DNA of 64,000 nt from Bacteroidota bacterium (GTDB lineage: Bacteria; Bacteroidota; Ignavibacteria; Kryptoniales; JAKASW01): NCBI GenBank assembly GCA_021789975.1, contig JAJYIT010000001.1, forward strand, positions 200,247 through 264,246, written 5' to 3'. The translations under genes and the position numbers were made by a program. This document shows positions 17,199 to 24,778 of the stretch, piece after piece. Each line of letters opens with the position of its first letter. Positions within the stretch are counted from its first letter, which is position 1. The notes beneath the pieces were generated by a model. That model searched no databases, was not told where the DNA came from, and was given only the letters and a program-made list of their open reading frames with translations.

Positions 17199-17336
17199 AT
17201 GAAAAACATATTGACGTTCTTTCTTTTGATAGCGGCTGCTTCTGCCGCTGTACTGCTCATCAATTCCGGTCAAAATGCCGATGAGTACAAATGGAGCGGT
17301 TCAGAAGACGAGTCAAGCGAGTATCTGGGAATATGA
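17199..17336 (+). CDS. Small membrane or secreted peptide coupled to flgB
   Basis: A 45-residue ORF with an AGGAG site 6 bases before its ATG. It has one hydrophobic segment (about residues 4-22, ILTFFLLIAAASAAVLLI) followed by an acidic, polar tail ending SSEYLGI. Its TGA (17334-17336) overlaps the flgB ATG at 17333 as ATGA, the same junction used at many places in this locus, so it is probably translated with flgB. It is the first gene of the flagellar run. No family is recognised. It could be a membrane anchor or an early assembly factor; function unknown. Confidence 0.6.
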   Translation: MKNILTFFLLIAAASAAVLLINSGQNADEYKWSGSEDESSEYLGI

Positions 17337-17728
17337 CAATGAAATTGAATTTATTTGACAGGAGCCGGATTCCACTCCTGGAAAAAGAGCTGGATGCCTT
17401 TGCCGTCAGGAACAAGGCGATAGCCAGTAATATTGCGAACATCGATACACCAGGGTATAAACGAGTCGATGTCTCTTTCAGGCAGGAACTTGCTAACGCC
17501 ATCCAGAGCTCCAGCAACGATGTGAATTTGAGCGAGAACGTGGAAGATGTAAATCCCGCAATACAGATCGATCCGTCCGGTTCCATGGCGAGCGGCGCAA
17601 ATAATGTGGATATCGATCAGGAAATGGCAGAACTGGCAAAGAACCAGCTTCAATTCAAGCTCGCGGCCAATCTCATGTCCGAGACATTCAAATTGATAGA
17701 TAACAGTATAAATGGAACGCCTCAATGA
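17333..17728 (+). CDS. flgB: Flagellar proximal rod protein FlgB
   Basis: FlgB forms the proximal part of the rod. The N-terminal rod motif is clear in AIASNIANIDTPGYKRVDV, and the C-terminal helix ends in KLAANLMSETFKLIDNSI. The ATG at 17333 is chosen because it overlaps the stop of the upstream small ORF; an earlier ATG at 17291 would run through that ORF and give an atypical arginine-rich leader. The result is 131 residues, usual for FlgB. The stop overlaps flgC. Confidence 0.95.
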   Translation: MTMKLNLFDRSRIPLLEKELDAFAVRNKAIASNIANIDTPGYKRVDVSFRQELANAIQSSSNDVNLSENVEDVNPAIQIDPSGSMASGANNVDIDQEMAELAKNQLQFKLAANLMSETFKLIDNSINGTPQ

Positions 17729-18219
17729 AAATCGGAGATATGTTTTCGGCAATCGATGTCAGCGCGTCAGGTCTTTCTCTCGAAAGAAAGAAGATGGATG
17801 CCATCGCAAGCAATCTCGCCAACATCGATTCAGTTGGTCCAAATGGCAAACCTTATCAGAGGGAAGAAGTATTTTCGGTTCCCGGCAAATCGATTTCTTT
17901 CACCGAGGAACTCGGCAACCAGATGATACCCATGGAAGCATCTGCGCCGGGTCAGATGGAGCCGTCGGCTTCAGAGATGCAGATGCCCGACTATTCCGTA
18001 AGGGAAGTCTCAGGAAGGGTTGTCGCTGACCCGAATGCAACAAAGCTGGTCTATGATCCGACAAACCCTAACGCAAATTCCAACGGGTATGTCCAGGAGC
18101 CGAACATAAACGTGGTTACGGAGATGGTCGATATGATAACGACATCACGCACTTACGAGGCCAATGTTACGGCGATAAATGCTTCTAAGAACATCATTAA
18201 AGATTCGATCAGCATATGA
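17725..18219 (+). CDS. flgC: Flagellar proximal rod protein FlgC
   Basis: FlgC joins FlgB in the proximal rod. The N-terminal helix has ASGLSLERKKMDAIASNLAN, and the C-terminus has the rod/hook signature VVTEMVDMITTSRTYEANV. The 164-residue length is slightly above typical, with an insert in the middle (about 60-100). The ATG overlaps the flgB stop by four bases. Confidence 0.95.
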   Translation: MKIGDMFSAIDVSASGLSLERKKMDAIASNLANIDSVGPNGKPYQREEVFSVPGKSISFTEELGNQMIPMEASAPGQMEPSASEMQMPDYSVREVSGRVVADPNATKLVYDPTNPNANSNGYVQEPNINVVTEMVDMITTSRTYEANVTAINASKNIIKDSISI

Positions 18220-18280
18220 TGACCGGATTTATTCCCTCTCAACATGACGGTGGAAGAGTATAGAATGAGGAAAGATCAGA

Positions 18281-18598
18281 ATGAAAGTTGACATGGTTTC
18301 CAGCTTGGCGCCCGGAAGTATATCACCGAACAAGGGAGTGGGAAGTCCCAGAGCTTCACATGTCCAGCAAACGGGCGGCAGCGATCCTGTCGGGGTGTCG
18401 GCATCGGGTGCGAACGTGCAAACGAAACCGACGGGGACCGTAAGCGGCCATGGCGGTCTGACAAACGCAGAGCGGGCATTTTTCGCAAAACTCTTTCCGG
18501 ATTCAAAGTCACAAATCAACGCTCATGCAACCACATATTCGCCCGGGGGAAATCGCTCCCCGGTCGAACTTGGACAGATAATCAATAGAAAGGTCTGA
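18281..18598 (+). CDS. Uncharacterised protein between flgC and fliE
   Basis: A 105-residue protein with a Gly/Ser/Pro-rich, probably disordered first half. A denser C-terminal block (about 60-105) contains LTNAERAFFAKLFPDSKSQI and ends GQIINRKV. It has a GAGGAAAG site before the ATG and ends two bases before fliE, so it belongs to the operon. It has no signal peptide or membrane segment. I do not recognise a family. Position suggests a rod or MS-ring assembly accessory or an export chaperone, but that is only context. Confidence 0.65.
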   Translation: MKVDMVSSLAPGSISPNKGVGSPRASHVQQTGGSDPVGVSASGANVQTKPTGTVSGHGGLTNAERAFFAKLFPDSKSQINAHATTYSPGGNRSPVELGQIINRKV

Positions 18599-18600
18599 AG

Positions 18601-18918
18601 ATGAAAATCGGGGACATTTCAAGCGGCTCGTCGGCCAGTTCTTCACTAGACCAAATATCGTCTGATATCTCGGCTCAAAAGGGATCAGATCAGGCCACGG
18701 GAAGCTTCGAGTCCACACTGAGCGGCTTCATCAACAACGTCAACGATCTTCAAAACAGTGCCAATAATGCGATAGACCAAATGGCTACCGGTCAGGCCGC
18801 CGATGTGCATGAGGTAATGGTGGCGATGGAGAAAGCGAAAATCAGTTTCGATCTGCTTATGGAGGTGAGAAACAAGATGCTGGATGCGTACAAGCAAATT
18901 ATGCAAATGCAGATATGA
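18601..18918 (+). CDS. fliE: Flagellar MS ring-rod junction protein FliE
   Basis: FliE joins the MS ring to the rod and is one of the first exported proteins. The conserved C-terminal half is visible: ADVHEVMVAMEKAKISFDL followed by LMEVRNKMLDAYKQIM. The N-terminal third is Ser-rich and variable. The 105 residues match the family. It follows the unknown gene by 2 bases and precedes fliF by 11. Confidence 0.95.
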   Translation: MKIGDISSGSSASSSLDQISSDISAQKGSDQATGSFESTLSGFINNVNDLQNSANNAIDQMATGQAADVHEVMVAMEKAKISFDLLMEVRNKMLDAYKQIMQMQI

Positions 18919-18929
18919 GCCTTTCATAA

Positions 18930-20483
18930 ATGGCTAGCTCAATTTCCGGTTATTCTTCGCAGCTGACTACGGCGTTCAAGAGATTCACGCTCAAGCAGAA
19001 ACTCGGTCTCGTGATGTCGATAATTGTTTCCATTGCCGCGTTGATCATGCTTGTGACTTGGGCAAACAAGCCGACTTACGGTGTCCTGTTTTCGAATCTG
19101 GAGCCTCAAGACGCATCGAAGATAATCAGTAAACTAAAACAGCAGTCGGTGCCATATCAGATTGGCGATCAGGGTAAAACCTTACTTGTCCCCAAGGACA
19201 AAGTATATGAGCTTCGTCTTCAATTAGCCGGCCAGGGCCTCCCGCAGTCAAGCATTGTGGGGTATGATATTTTTGATAAGCCCTCCTTCGGCATGACGGA
19301 TTTCACCGAGAAGGTCAACTACAAGAGAGCGCTTGAGGGCGAACTAGAAAAAACGATTCTGCAGCTTGACGAAGTGCAGGGAACCAGCGTTCACATTGTC
19401 ATACCTGAAAAAGCTCTGTTTGCAAGTCAGCAGGACAAGACGACAGCTTCGGTGTTTCTCAAGCTGAAAGATGGCGCCACTCTCAGTCCTTCAGAAATCA
19501 ACGGGATACAAAGACTGGTCGCGTCCAGCGTTGAGGGGCTTCATCCCAATGAGGTTACAATCGTCGATTCGCACGGCAACCTCCTTTCCCGAAAACATGA
19601 CGGCATCGATGCCTTGACCAGCTCTCAATACGATGCCGAAAGCAAAGTCGAGTCATACCTTTCGAACAAGACGCAATCCATGCTTGATGGGGTCCTGGGA
19701 CCGGGGAACGCCATTGTCCGAGTCAGTGCCCAGCTTAATTTTGACCAAACCGACAAGACGACGGAACAATACGACCCGAATAGTGTGGTGCTGAGTGAAC
19801 AAAACATGCAGCAGCATTCGGCGGTGCCCGGCGATACATCTACCGATAGTTCCTCCCAGACTAACTCTGTGACAAATTATGATGTTGGCAAAACGGTGGA
19901 GCGCACCGTGAGTGGTACGGGGAATATCGAGAGACTTTCAGTGGCGGTGTTGGTAAACGGGAAGTACACGGCCATCGACAAGAACGGGCACAGTTTGGTG
20001 ACCTATTCACCTAGAAGTCCGCAAGAGTTGGCTGAATTGACGGATCTCGTCAAGACTGCAATCGGTTACGACCAGTCGAGAGGCGATCAGGTGTCCGTTG
20101 TGAACATGCCCTTTGAGAATAGCAATCGGGGGTACCGAATAAAGGAGACACCGGGTTTTAGAATCCAGGATTACAGCGAGAAGATCGTAGTGCTGGTCGC
20201 AATGATCGGGGCAGTAGTTGTTTTCCTGTCGATATTCAACAGGCTCAGGAAAAAGGGAGCGGAAATCTCCGAGCCCATTGCGGTTCTCACTCAGGGGAAA
20301 ACTACCGCATCGATGGCCACCGGACATATTATTGAACGGCCGGAACCCGTTCAGGCTGCGGAATACAGCGAAGAAATTCTGAAGGCCGCGAAAGTCAAGG
20401 ATGATGTCAGCGGGTACATCCAGAACAAACCGCTCGATGCGGCAAAACTTCTTAAAGTTTGGATAACCGATAGTGGAGAGTGA
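18930..20483 (+). CDS. fliF: Flagellar MS-ring protein FliF
   Basis: FliF builds the inner-membrane MS ring. The 517-residue protein has TM1 at about 28-46 and a periplasmic part with ring-building motifs (TYGVLFSNLEPQDASKI, then LAGQGLPQSSIVGYDIFD). TM2 lies at about 413-432. A cytoplasmic tail ends in VSGYIQNKPLDAAKLLKVW, the FliG-binding segment. Its stop overlaps the start of fliG. Confidence 0.97.
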   Translation: MASSISGYSSQLTTAFKRFTLKQKLGLVMSIIVSIAALIMLVTWANKPTYGVLFSNLEPQDASKIISKLKQQSVPYQIGDQGKTLLVPKDKVYELRLQLAGQGLPQSSIVGYDIFDKPSFGMTDFTEKVNYKRALEGELEKTILQLDEVQGTSVHIVIPEKALFASQQDKTTASVFLKLKDGATLSPSEINGIQRLVASSVEGLHPNEVTIVDSHGNLLSRKHDGIDALTSSQYDAESKVESYLSNKTQSMLDGVLGPGNAIVRVSAQLNFDQTDKTTEQYDPNSVVLSEQNMQQHSAVPGDTSTDSSSQTNSVTNYDVGKTVERTVSGTGNIERLSVAVLVNGKYTAIDKNGHSLVTYSPRSPQELAELTDLVKTAIGYDQSRGDQVSVVNMPFENSNRGYRIKETPGFRIQDYSEKIVVLVAMIGAVVVFLSIFNRLRKKGAEISEPIAVLTQGKTTASMATGHIIERPEPVQAAEYSEEILKAAKVKDDVSGYIQNKPLDAAKLLKVWITDSGE

Positions 20484-21517
20484 TGTCTAAGGACATTGCA
20501 CGTGCAATCACGTATGAACAACTAAACGGCCGGCAAAAGGCGGCCGTGTTGATGATTGCTCTCGATGTGGAGAGTGCCGCCCATATCTTCAAGCACCTCG
20601 AACAAGATGAGATCGAGAAGTTGACGGTCGAGATTACGAATATGCAGGGTGTGCACTCGAACGTCATAAACAAAGTTATTGAGGAGTTCCAACAGCTGGG
20701 GCTGGCTCAGGAATATATTGTTAAGGGCGGTTTGGAGTACGCGCAATCGGTGCTGGAGAAGGCCCTCGGCGCATCTAAAGCCGGTGAGATTATTGAGAAG
20801 GTCAAAGAGCTGACGACCGTCAGAGGATTTTCTATCCTAAAAAAAGCGGAGCCAAGGCAACTCGCGGGCTTTCTTCAGAAGGAGCATCCCCAGACGATAG
20901 CCCTGATTCTGAGCCATCTGGCTTCCGAACTTGCGGCCGAAGTCCTCGAGGAGTTTCCGGAGGATTTAAGGGCAGATGTCGCCTTCAGAATTACAACTCT
21001 TGGAAGAGTCGCTCCGAATCTTGTCGTCGAAATAGAGTCTGTCTTCGACGAGGTGGCAGACGAAGTCATAAACGAGAGCAGCGCATCCACCGGCGGCGCA
21101 AGAGCAATGGCGGCGATCTTGAACAAAGTGGGGGTAGTGCAGGCGAAGTTTCTTATGACGTCCATCGAGCAGCGCGACCCACAGGTGGCTGCCGAAGTAA
21201 AGAGGCTCATGTTTATGTTCGAAGATATTCTGTTCATCGATGACAGAAGTGTCCAGAGAATCCTGAGAGAAGTTGACAAGAAGGACCTTACCCTGGCATT
21301 GAAGATCGCGGACGAAAAGCTAAAGCAGAAGATATTTGCGAATATGTCCGAGCGCGCATCCGAAATGGTCAAGGAGGAATTGCAATTCATGGGGCCCGTA
21401 AGGCTACGTGAAGTTGAAGGAGCCCAGACTAGAATAATAGAAGTCATCCGCCAGCTCGAAGAGAATGAAGAAATAGTGATAGGCGGAAGAGGAAGCCCGG
21501 AAGATGTTTTTGTTTGA
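20483..21517 (+). CDS. fliG: Flagellar motor switch protein FliG
   Basis: FliG transmits torque from the stator to the rotor and links FliF to FliM. The N-terminal domain (NGRQKAAVLMIALDVESAAH), the middle domain with EHPQTIALILSHL and the C-terminal charged torque helix (FEDILFIDDRSVQRILREVD) are all present. The ATG at 20483 overlaps the fliF stop as TGATG; an in-frame GTG one codon earlier is the alternative. Length is 344 residues. The 3' end overlaps a small ORF at 21504. Confidence 0.97.
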   Translation: MSKDIARAITYEQLNGRQKAAVLMIALDVESAAHIFKHLEQDEIEKLTVEITNMQGVHSNVINKVIEEFQQLGLAQEYIVKGGLEYAQSVLEKALGASKAGEIIEKVKELTTVRGFSILKKAEPRQLAGFLQKEHPQTIALILSHLASELAAEVLEEFPEDLRADVAFRITTLGRVAPNLVVEIESVFDEVADEVINESSASTGGARAMAAILNKVGVVQAKFLMTSIEQRDPQVAAEVKRLMFMFEDILFIDDRSVQRILREVDKKDLTLALKIADEKLKQKIFANMSERASEMVKEELQFMGPVRLREVEGAQTRIIEVIRQLEENEEIVIGGRGSPEDVFV

Positions 21518-21665
21518 GGCATTGCAACAATACACGAACGAGAATGCTGAAGAGTATCTAAACTCCGGCAGAAGATATGATTTGAGGAATTCCCGGAGTG
21601 GGTCCTTGAGGATGGCGAAACTCTTGGCGGCAGTGAAAGACAATAGAATGCAGAAGGAATTGTAG
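21504..21665 (+). CDS. Possible 53-residue ORF between fliG and fliH
   Basis: The ATG lies within the last codons of fliG, preceded by GGAAG, and the frame fills the gap to fliH, ending 6 bases before the fliH start. The peptide begins MFLFEALQQYTNENAEEY and ends with basic residues (LLAAVKDNRMQKEL). It has no signal peptide or membrane segment. The filling of an otherwise empty 150-bp gap argues for a real gene, but no family is recognised and codon evidence is limited by length. Confidence 0.4.
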   Translation: MFLFEALQQYTNENAEEYLNSGRRYDLRNSRSGSLRMAKLLAAVKDNRMQKEL

Positions 21666-21671
21666 CGAAAT

Positions 21672-22442
21672 ATGCGTGAAGGCGGCAGGACATACAGGAA
21701 TGGTCGGGGAGTGCATGACCAACCACAGTTCAGGGGAAGGCCGAAAGTTTTAAAAATCGGGCTGGGCTATCCAGGCATGACGGTTTCCGATTATCGAAGC
21801 GTTCTCGAAGAGATCGAAGATGACAAGGGTGATCTAGTTCATGTAAATATCGAAGATGTTTTGGAAGCATCTCCGAACGAGGCGACGACGAATCCCGCTG
21901 AAGCGAGCGAGGAGGCAAGTTTGAAGGGTGCATTGTCAGAGGCATTCGAAAATGGCTTCGAAGCAGGAAAGGCTGACGCTTCCAGAGTCCTTCAGGCTGA
22001 ATATGAGAAGAAAATGTCGGATGCTCTGAAGAATTTGAACGGCATCATTGGTGACTTTGCTGTTGAGAGTAAGAAATATGGGAGAGATTTGGAAAAAGCG
22101 GTGGTCATTCTATCTCTCGCAATTGCCAGGCGAGTCGTCGCCCGGGAGATAAATGTGGACGAAGGCGCCGTTCTGGCGCGCGCCAAAGAAGCGATCAGAA
22201 AAATTATCGGGGTGGATAAGATAAAGATTCATGTAAATCCTTCCGATGAAGATTATATACGGGAAAGCCGGCAAGAGCTAAGCAGCTATGCCGATTCGGT
22301 GAAAGAAATATCAATTGAGGCAGACGAGAAGGTGGAACGCGGCGGCTGCATGATCGAGAGCGAACTCGGCAATATAGATGCAAAAATCTCGACTCAATTT
22401 GGAATCATTGAGGAAGCACTTCTGAACCTCGTAGAGAGATGA
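21672..22442 (+). CDS. fliH: Flagellar export ATPase regulator FliH
   Basis: FliH holds the ATPase FliI in check and docks it to the export gate. The 256 residues include a coiled-coil region (AFENGFEAGKADASRVLQAE) and the C-terminal domain (VILSLAIARRVVAREI, then ERGGCMIESELGNIDAKIST) that binds FliI. The first 35 residues are arginine-rich and unusual, and no good ribosome-binding site precedes the ATG at 21672. A later in-frame GTG at 21711 is an alternative start. The stop overlaps fliI by four bases. Confidence 0.9.
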   Translation: MREGGRTYRNGRGVHDQPQFRGRPKVLKIGLGYPGMTVSDYRSVLEEIEDDKGDLVHVNIEDVLEASPNEATTNPAEASEEASLKGALSEAFENGFEAGKADASRVLQAEYEKKMSDALKNLNGIIGDFAVESKKYGRDLEKAVVILSLAIARRVVAREINVDEGAVLARAKEAIRKIIGVDKIKIHVNPSDEDYIRESRQELSSYADSVKEISIEADEKVERGGCMIESELGNIDAKISTQFGIIEEALLNLVER

Positions 22443-23761
22443 GTGAGTTACTGGAACACATCGACAAGTACATCGATCAGCTTGATAGGCTAGAGCTCGT
22501 CAAGGTAAACGGAAGGGTTTCCGAGGTGATTGGCCTCATCATAGAGTCCCTCGGGCCGACTTCGTCGCTTGGAGACGTTTGCAGCATCAGGTCACGCGAC
22601 GGTGAGGAACTCTGTCTTTCAGAGGTGGTGGGATTCCGCAGCAATAGGGTCCTTTCCATGGTTCTTGGCAGTTCTTCCAGCATAAGCCCGGGAAGTGAGA
22701 TTGTTGTGAGCGGCAAGACTTTCTCTGTTGGAGTTGGAATGTCCTTGCTCGGAAGAGTCCTTGACGGTCTCGGTCGCCCCATGGACGGCTTTGGCCAGAT
22801 AGAGTCTGAGGAAGTCAGGTCGGTTTACAACGCGCCGCCGAATCCGCTCGAAAGGAAGAGAATCACTGAGCCGATATCCACCGGTATTCGATCAATAGAT
22901 GGTCTGCTTACTGTAGGGAAGGGCCAGCGAATAGGGATCTTTGCCGGCAGTGGAGTCGGGAAGAGCGTCACTCTCGGTATGATAGCAAGGAATTCCAGTG
23001 CTGAGGTAAACGTGATTGCACTCGTCGGAGAGCGTGGAAGAGAAGTCAGGGACTTTATAGAGAAAGAGCTTGGCGAGGAAGGACTGAAAAAGAGTGTGTT
23101 AGTCGTTGCGACGAGCGACCAGGCTTCCCTCATACGCGTAAAGGCGTCAATGATCGCGACAACCATTGCAGAGTACTTCAGGGACAAAGGGATGGATGTC
23201 CTGCTTATGATGGATTCGGTGACCCGCGTTGCGATGGCCCAAAGAGAAGTCGGGCTGACTATAGGAGAACCGCCTACAACAAAAGGATACACTCCCAGTG
23301 TGTTTGCACTTCTGCCGCGGTTGTTGGAACGGGCCGGGAATGCCAGGCGTGGAAGCATCACGGGGTTATACACTGTCCTCGTCGAAGGCGACGACATGAA
23401 CGAACCAATTGCGGATGCCGCGAGGTCTATACTTGATGGCCACATCGTGCTGTCGCGCAAGCTCGCTTCATCGGGCCATTACCCGGCGGTCGATGTTCTG
23501 GAAAGCGTGTCCCGCGTCATGCCGGACGTTGCCACAATTGAACATAGAAGGGCCGCAAGTTACGTCCTGGACTTAATGGCGTCCTACAGGGAAGCCGAGG
23601 ACCTAATCAACATAGGCGCGTACGTTAAAGGGAGCAGTCAGAAAATTGACAAGTCCGTCTCAATGATCGATAGCATCAGGAAATTCCTCAGGCAGGGAAT
23701 GGATGAGAATTCACGACTCGAAGATGCCATCGCGAAGCTCATGGAACTCATGAAAAACTAA
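22439..23761 (+). CDS. fliI: Flagellar export ATPase FliI
   Basis: FliI is the F1-like ATPase of flagellar type III export. The 440 residues carry Walker A GSGVGKSVTLG, ALVGERGREVRDF, Walker B (LLMMDSVTRVAMAQREVGL) and the EPPTTKGYTPSVF loop, all hallmarks of the FliI/YscN family. The ATG overlaps the fliH stop. Gene order fliH-fliI-fliJ is the usual one. Confidence 0.97.
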   Translation: MSELLEHIDKYIDQLDRLELVKVNGRVSEVIGLIIESLGPTSSLGDVCSIRSRDGEELCLSEVVGFRSNRVLSMVLGSSSSISPGSEIVVSGKTFSVGVGMSLLGRVLDGLGRPMDGFGQIESEEVRSVYNAPPNPLERKRITEPISTGIRSIDGLLTVGKGQRIGIFAGSGVGKSVTLGMIARNSSAEVNVIALVGERGREVRDFIEKELGEEGLKKSVLVVATSDQASLIRVKASMIATTIAEYFRDKGMDVLLMMDSVTRVAMAQREVGLTIGEPPTTKGYTPSVFALLPRLLERAGNARRGSITGLYTVLVEGDDMNEPIADAARSILDGHIVLSRKLASSGHYPAVDVLESVSRVMPDVATIEHRRAASYVLDLMASYREAEDLINIGAYVKGSSQKIDKSVSMIDSIRKFLRQGMDENSRLEDAIAKLMELMKN

Positions 23762-23774
23762 TTCGGATAGCACT

Positions 23775-24209
23775 ATGGCGAAATTCAAATTCAGGCTGCA
23801 ACCGGTAATCATGGTCAAAGAAATACAGGAAAAGAAAATAGAACGTGATCTCGCTCTCATAAAGAAGAGCATTCTCCAGGGAGAGGAGCACCTCGACCAG
23901 TTGAACGAGGAAAGAGACAGACTGGTATCGTCAACGCCGCTTGAAGGAAAGGTAAGGGCCGCAGAAATGATCGTAAGACAAGACTATTATCGCCGTATAT
24001 CCGATGAGATTCATTTTGAGAATTCAAACCTTCAGCGGCTGGCACAGTCGGAGACAAAGAAAATCGATGAGGCTCTCGATGTCAAGAAGGACAAAGAGGC
24101 CATAGAAAAACTGAGGGAGAGGCGTCTTGAGGAATTTAAACGCGAAGAGGATAAGCGCGAGCAGATTCTGATTGACTCATTGGCTCAAAGACTGAGTATG
24201 CAGGGATGA
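23775..24209 (+). CDS. fliJ: Flagellar export stalk protein FliJ
   Basis: FliJ sits in the centre of the FliI ring and helps chaperone exchange. This 144-residue protein is an all-helical coiled coil starting MAKFKFRLQPVIMVKE, the typical FliJ N-terminus, and very rich in Glu, Lys and Arg. It directly follows fliI and its stop overlaps the next gene as ATGA. Confidence 0.92.
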   Translation: MAKFKFRLQPVIMVKEIQEKKIERDLALIKKSILQGEEHLDQLNEERDRLVSSTPLEGKVRAAEMIVRQDYYRRISDEIHFENSNLQRLAQSETKKIDEALDVKKDKEAIEKLRERRLEEFKREEDKREQILIDSLAQRLSMQG

Positions 24210-24778
24210 AAACGGCTCTTGCATACATTCTCGGTTTCACCGTAACATTCACCGCCATCTCAGGGGGGATGTACTTCCTTTCGAAGAAATATCCATGGAT
24301 GTTCAGTCCCGGTCAAAAGTCAAATAACGGCGGAAAGCTTAAGTCCACGGTGAACATCCCGTTTGTGGATCCGAGCACAGCTAACGCAGATACGACCGGA
24401 GATCGAAATGAGACGGTCGAGACGCTTAAAGCCATGCTTGCTACAAAGAACGACTCTCTCGCTGTTCAGGTCGATACGATTCAATCACTTGATTCGCAGG
24501 TGGTTCAACTCCGACAAAATAAATCCGATGAAGATAATATGATAGCCAAGCTGCAGAGCCAAGTGAAATTATGGGGCAACCAGAAAAGGAAAGATATGGC
24601 AGCGGCATATCAGGATATGAGCCCGGCAGCTGCAGCGAAAATAATGGCTAATCTTGATGACAAAGACATCGTCTTTATTCTATCGACGGTTCAAAAGAAA
24701 CAGGCAGCAAGGATTATGGGCGCGTTGGATCCGACGCGCGCTGCGAAACTTATTTCCAGCCTCGATCATTCTCAATGA
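24206..24778 (+). CDS. motE: MotE-like flagellar chaperone with MgtE-N-type domain
   Basis: A 190-residue protein with one N-terminal membrane segment (about 6-25), a polar linker and a coiled coil. A C-terminal MgtE-N-like domain (about 128-190) has YQDMSPAAAAKIMANLDD and RIMGALDPTRAAKLIS. This matches the MotE layout; MotE is a periplasmic chaperone that helps place MotC in alphaproteobacteria. No motC is seen here, so its partner may be another stator or rod part. It lies between fliJ and fliK with four-base overlaps on both sides. Confidence 0.75.
   Translation: MKTALAYILGFTVTFTAISGGMYFLSKKYPWMFSPGQKSNNGGKLKSTVNIPFVDPSTANADTTGDRNETVETLKAMLATKNDSLAVQVDTIQSLDSQVVQLRQNKSDEDNMIAKLQSQVKLWGNQKRKDMAAAYQDMSPAAAAKIMANLDDKDIVFILSTVQKKQAARIMGALDPTRAAKLISSLDHSQ

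Noticed and set aside
17025-17273. 82-codon minus-strand ORF in the divergent control region
   Set aside because: No domain, no ribosome site, and it overlaps the better supported small plus-strand ORF.
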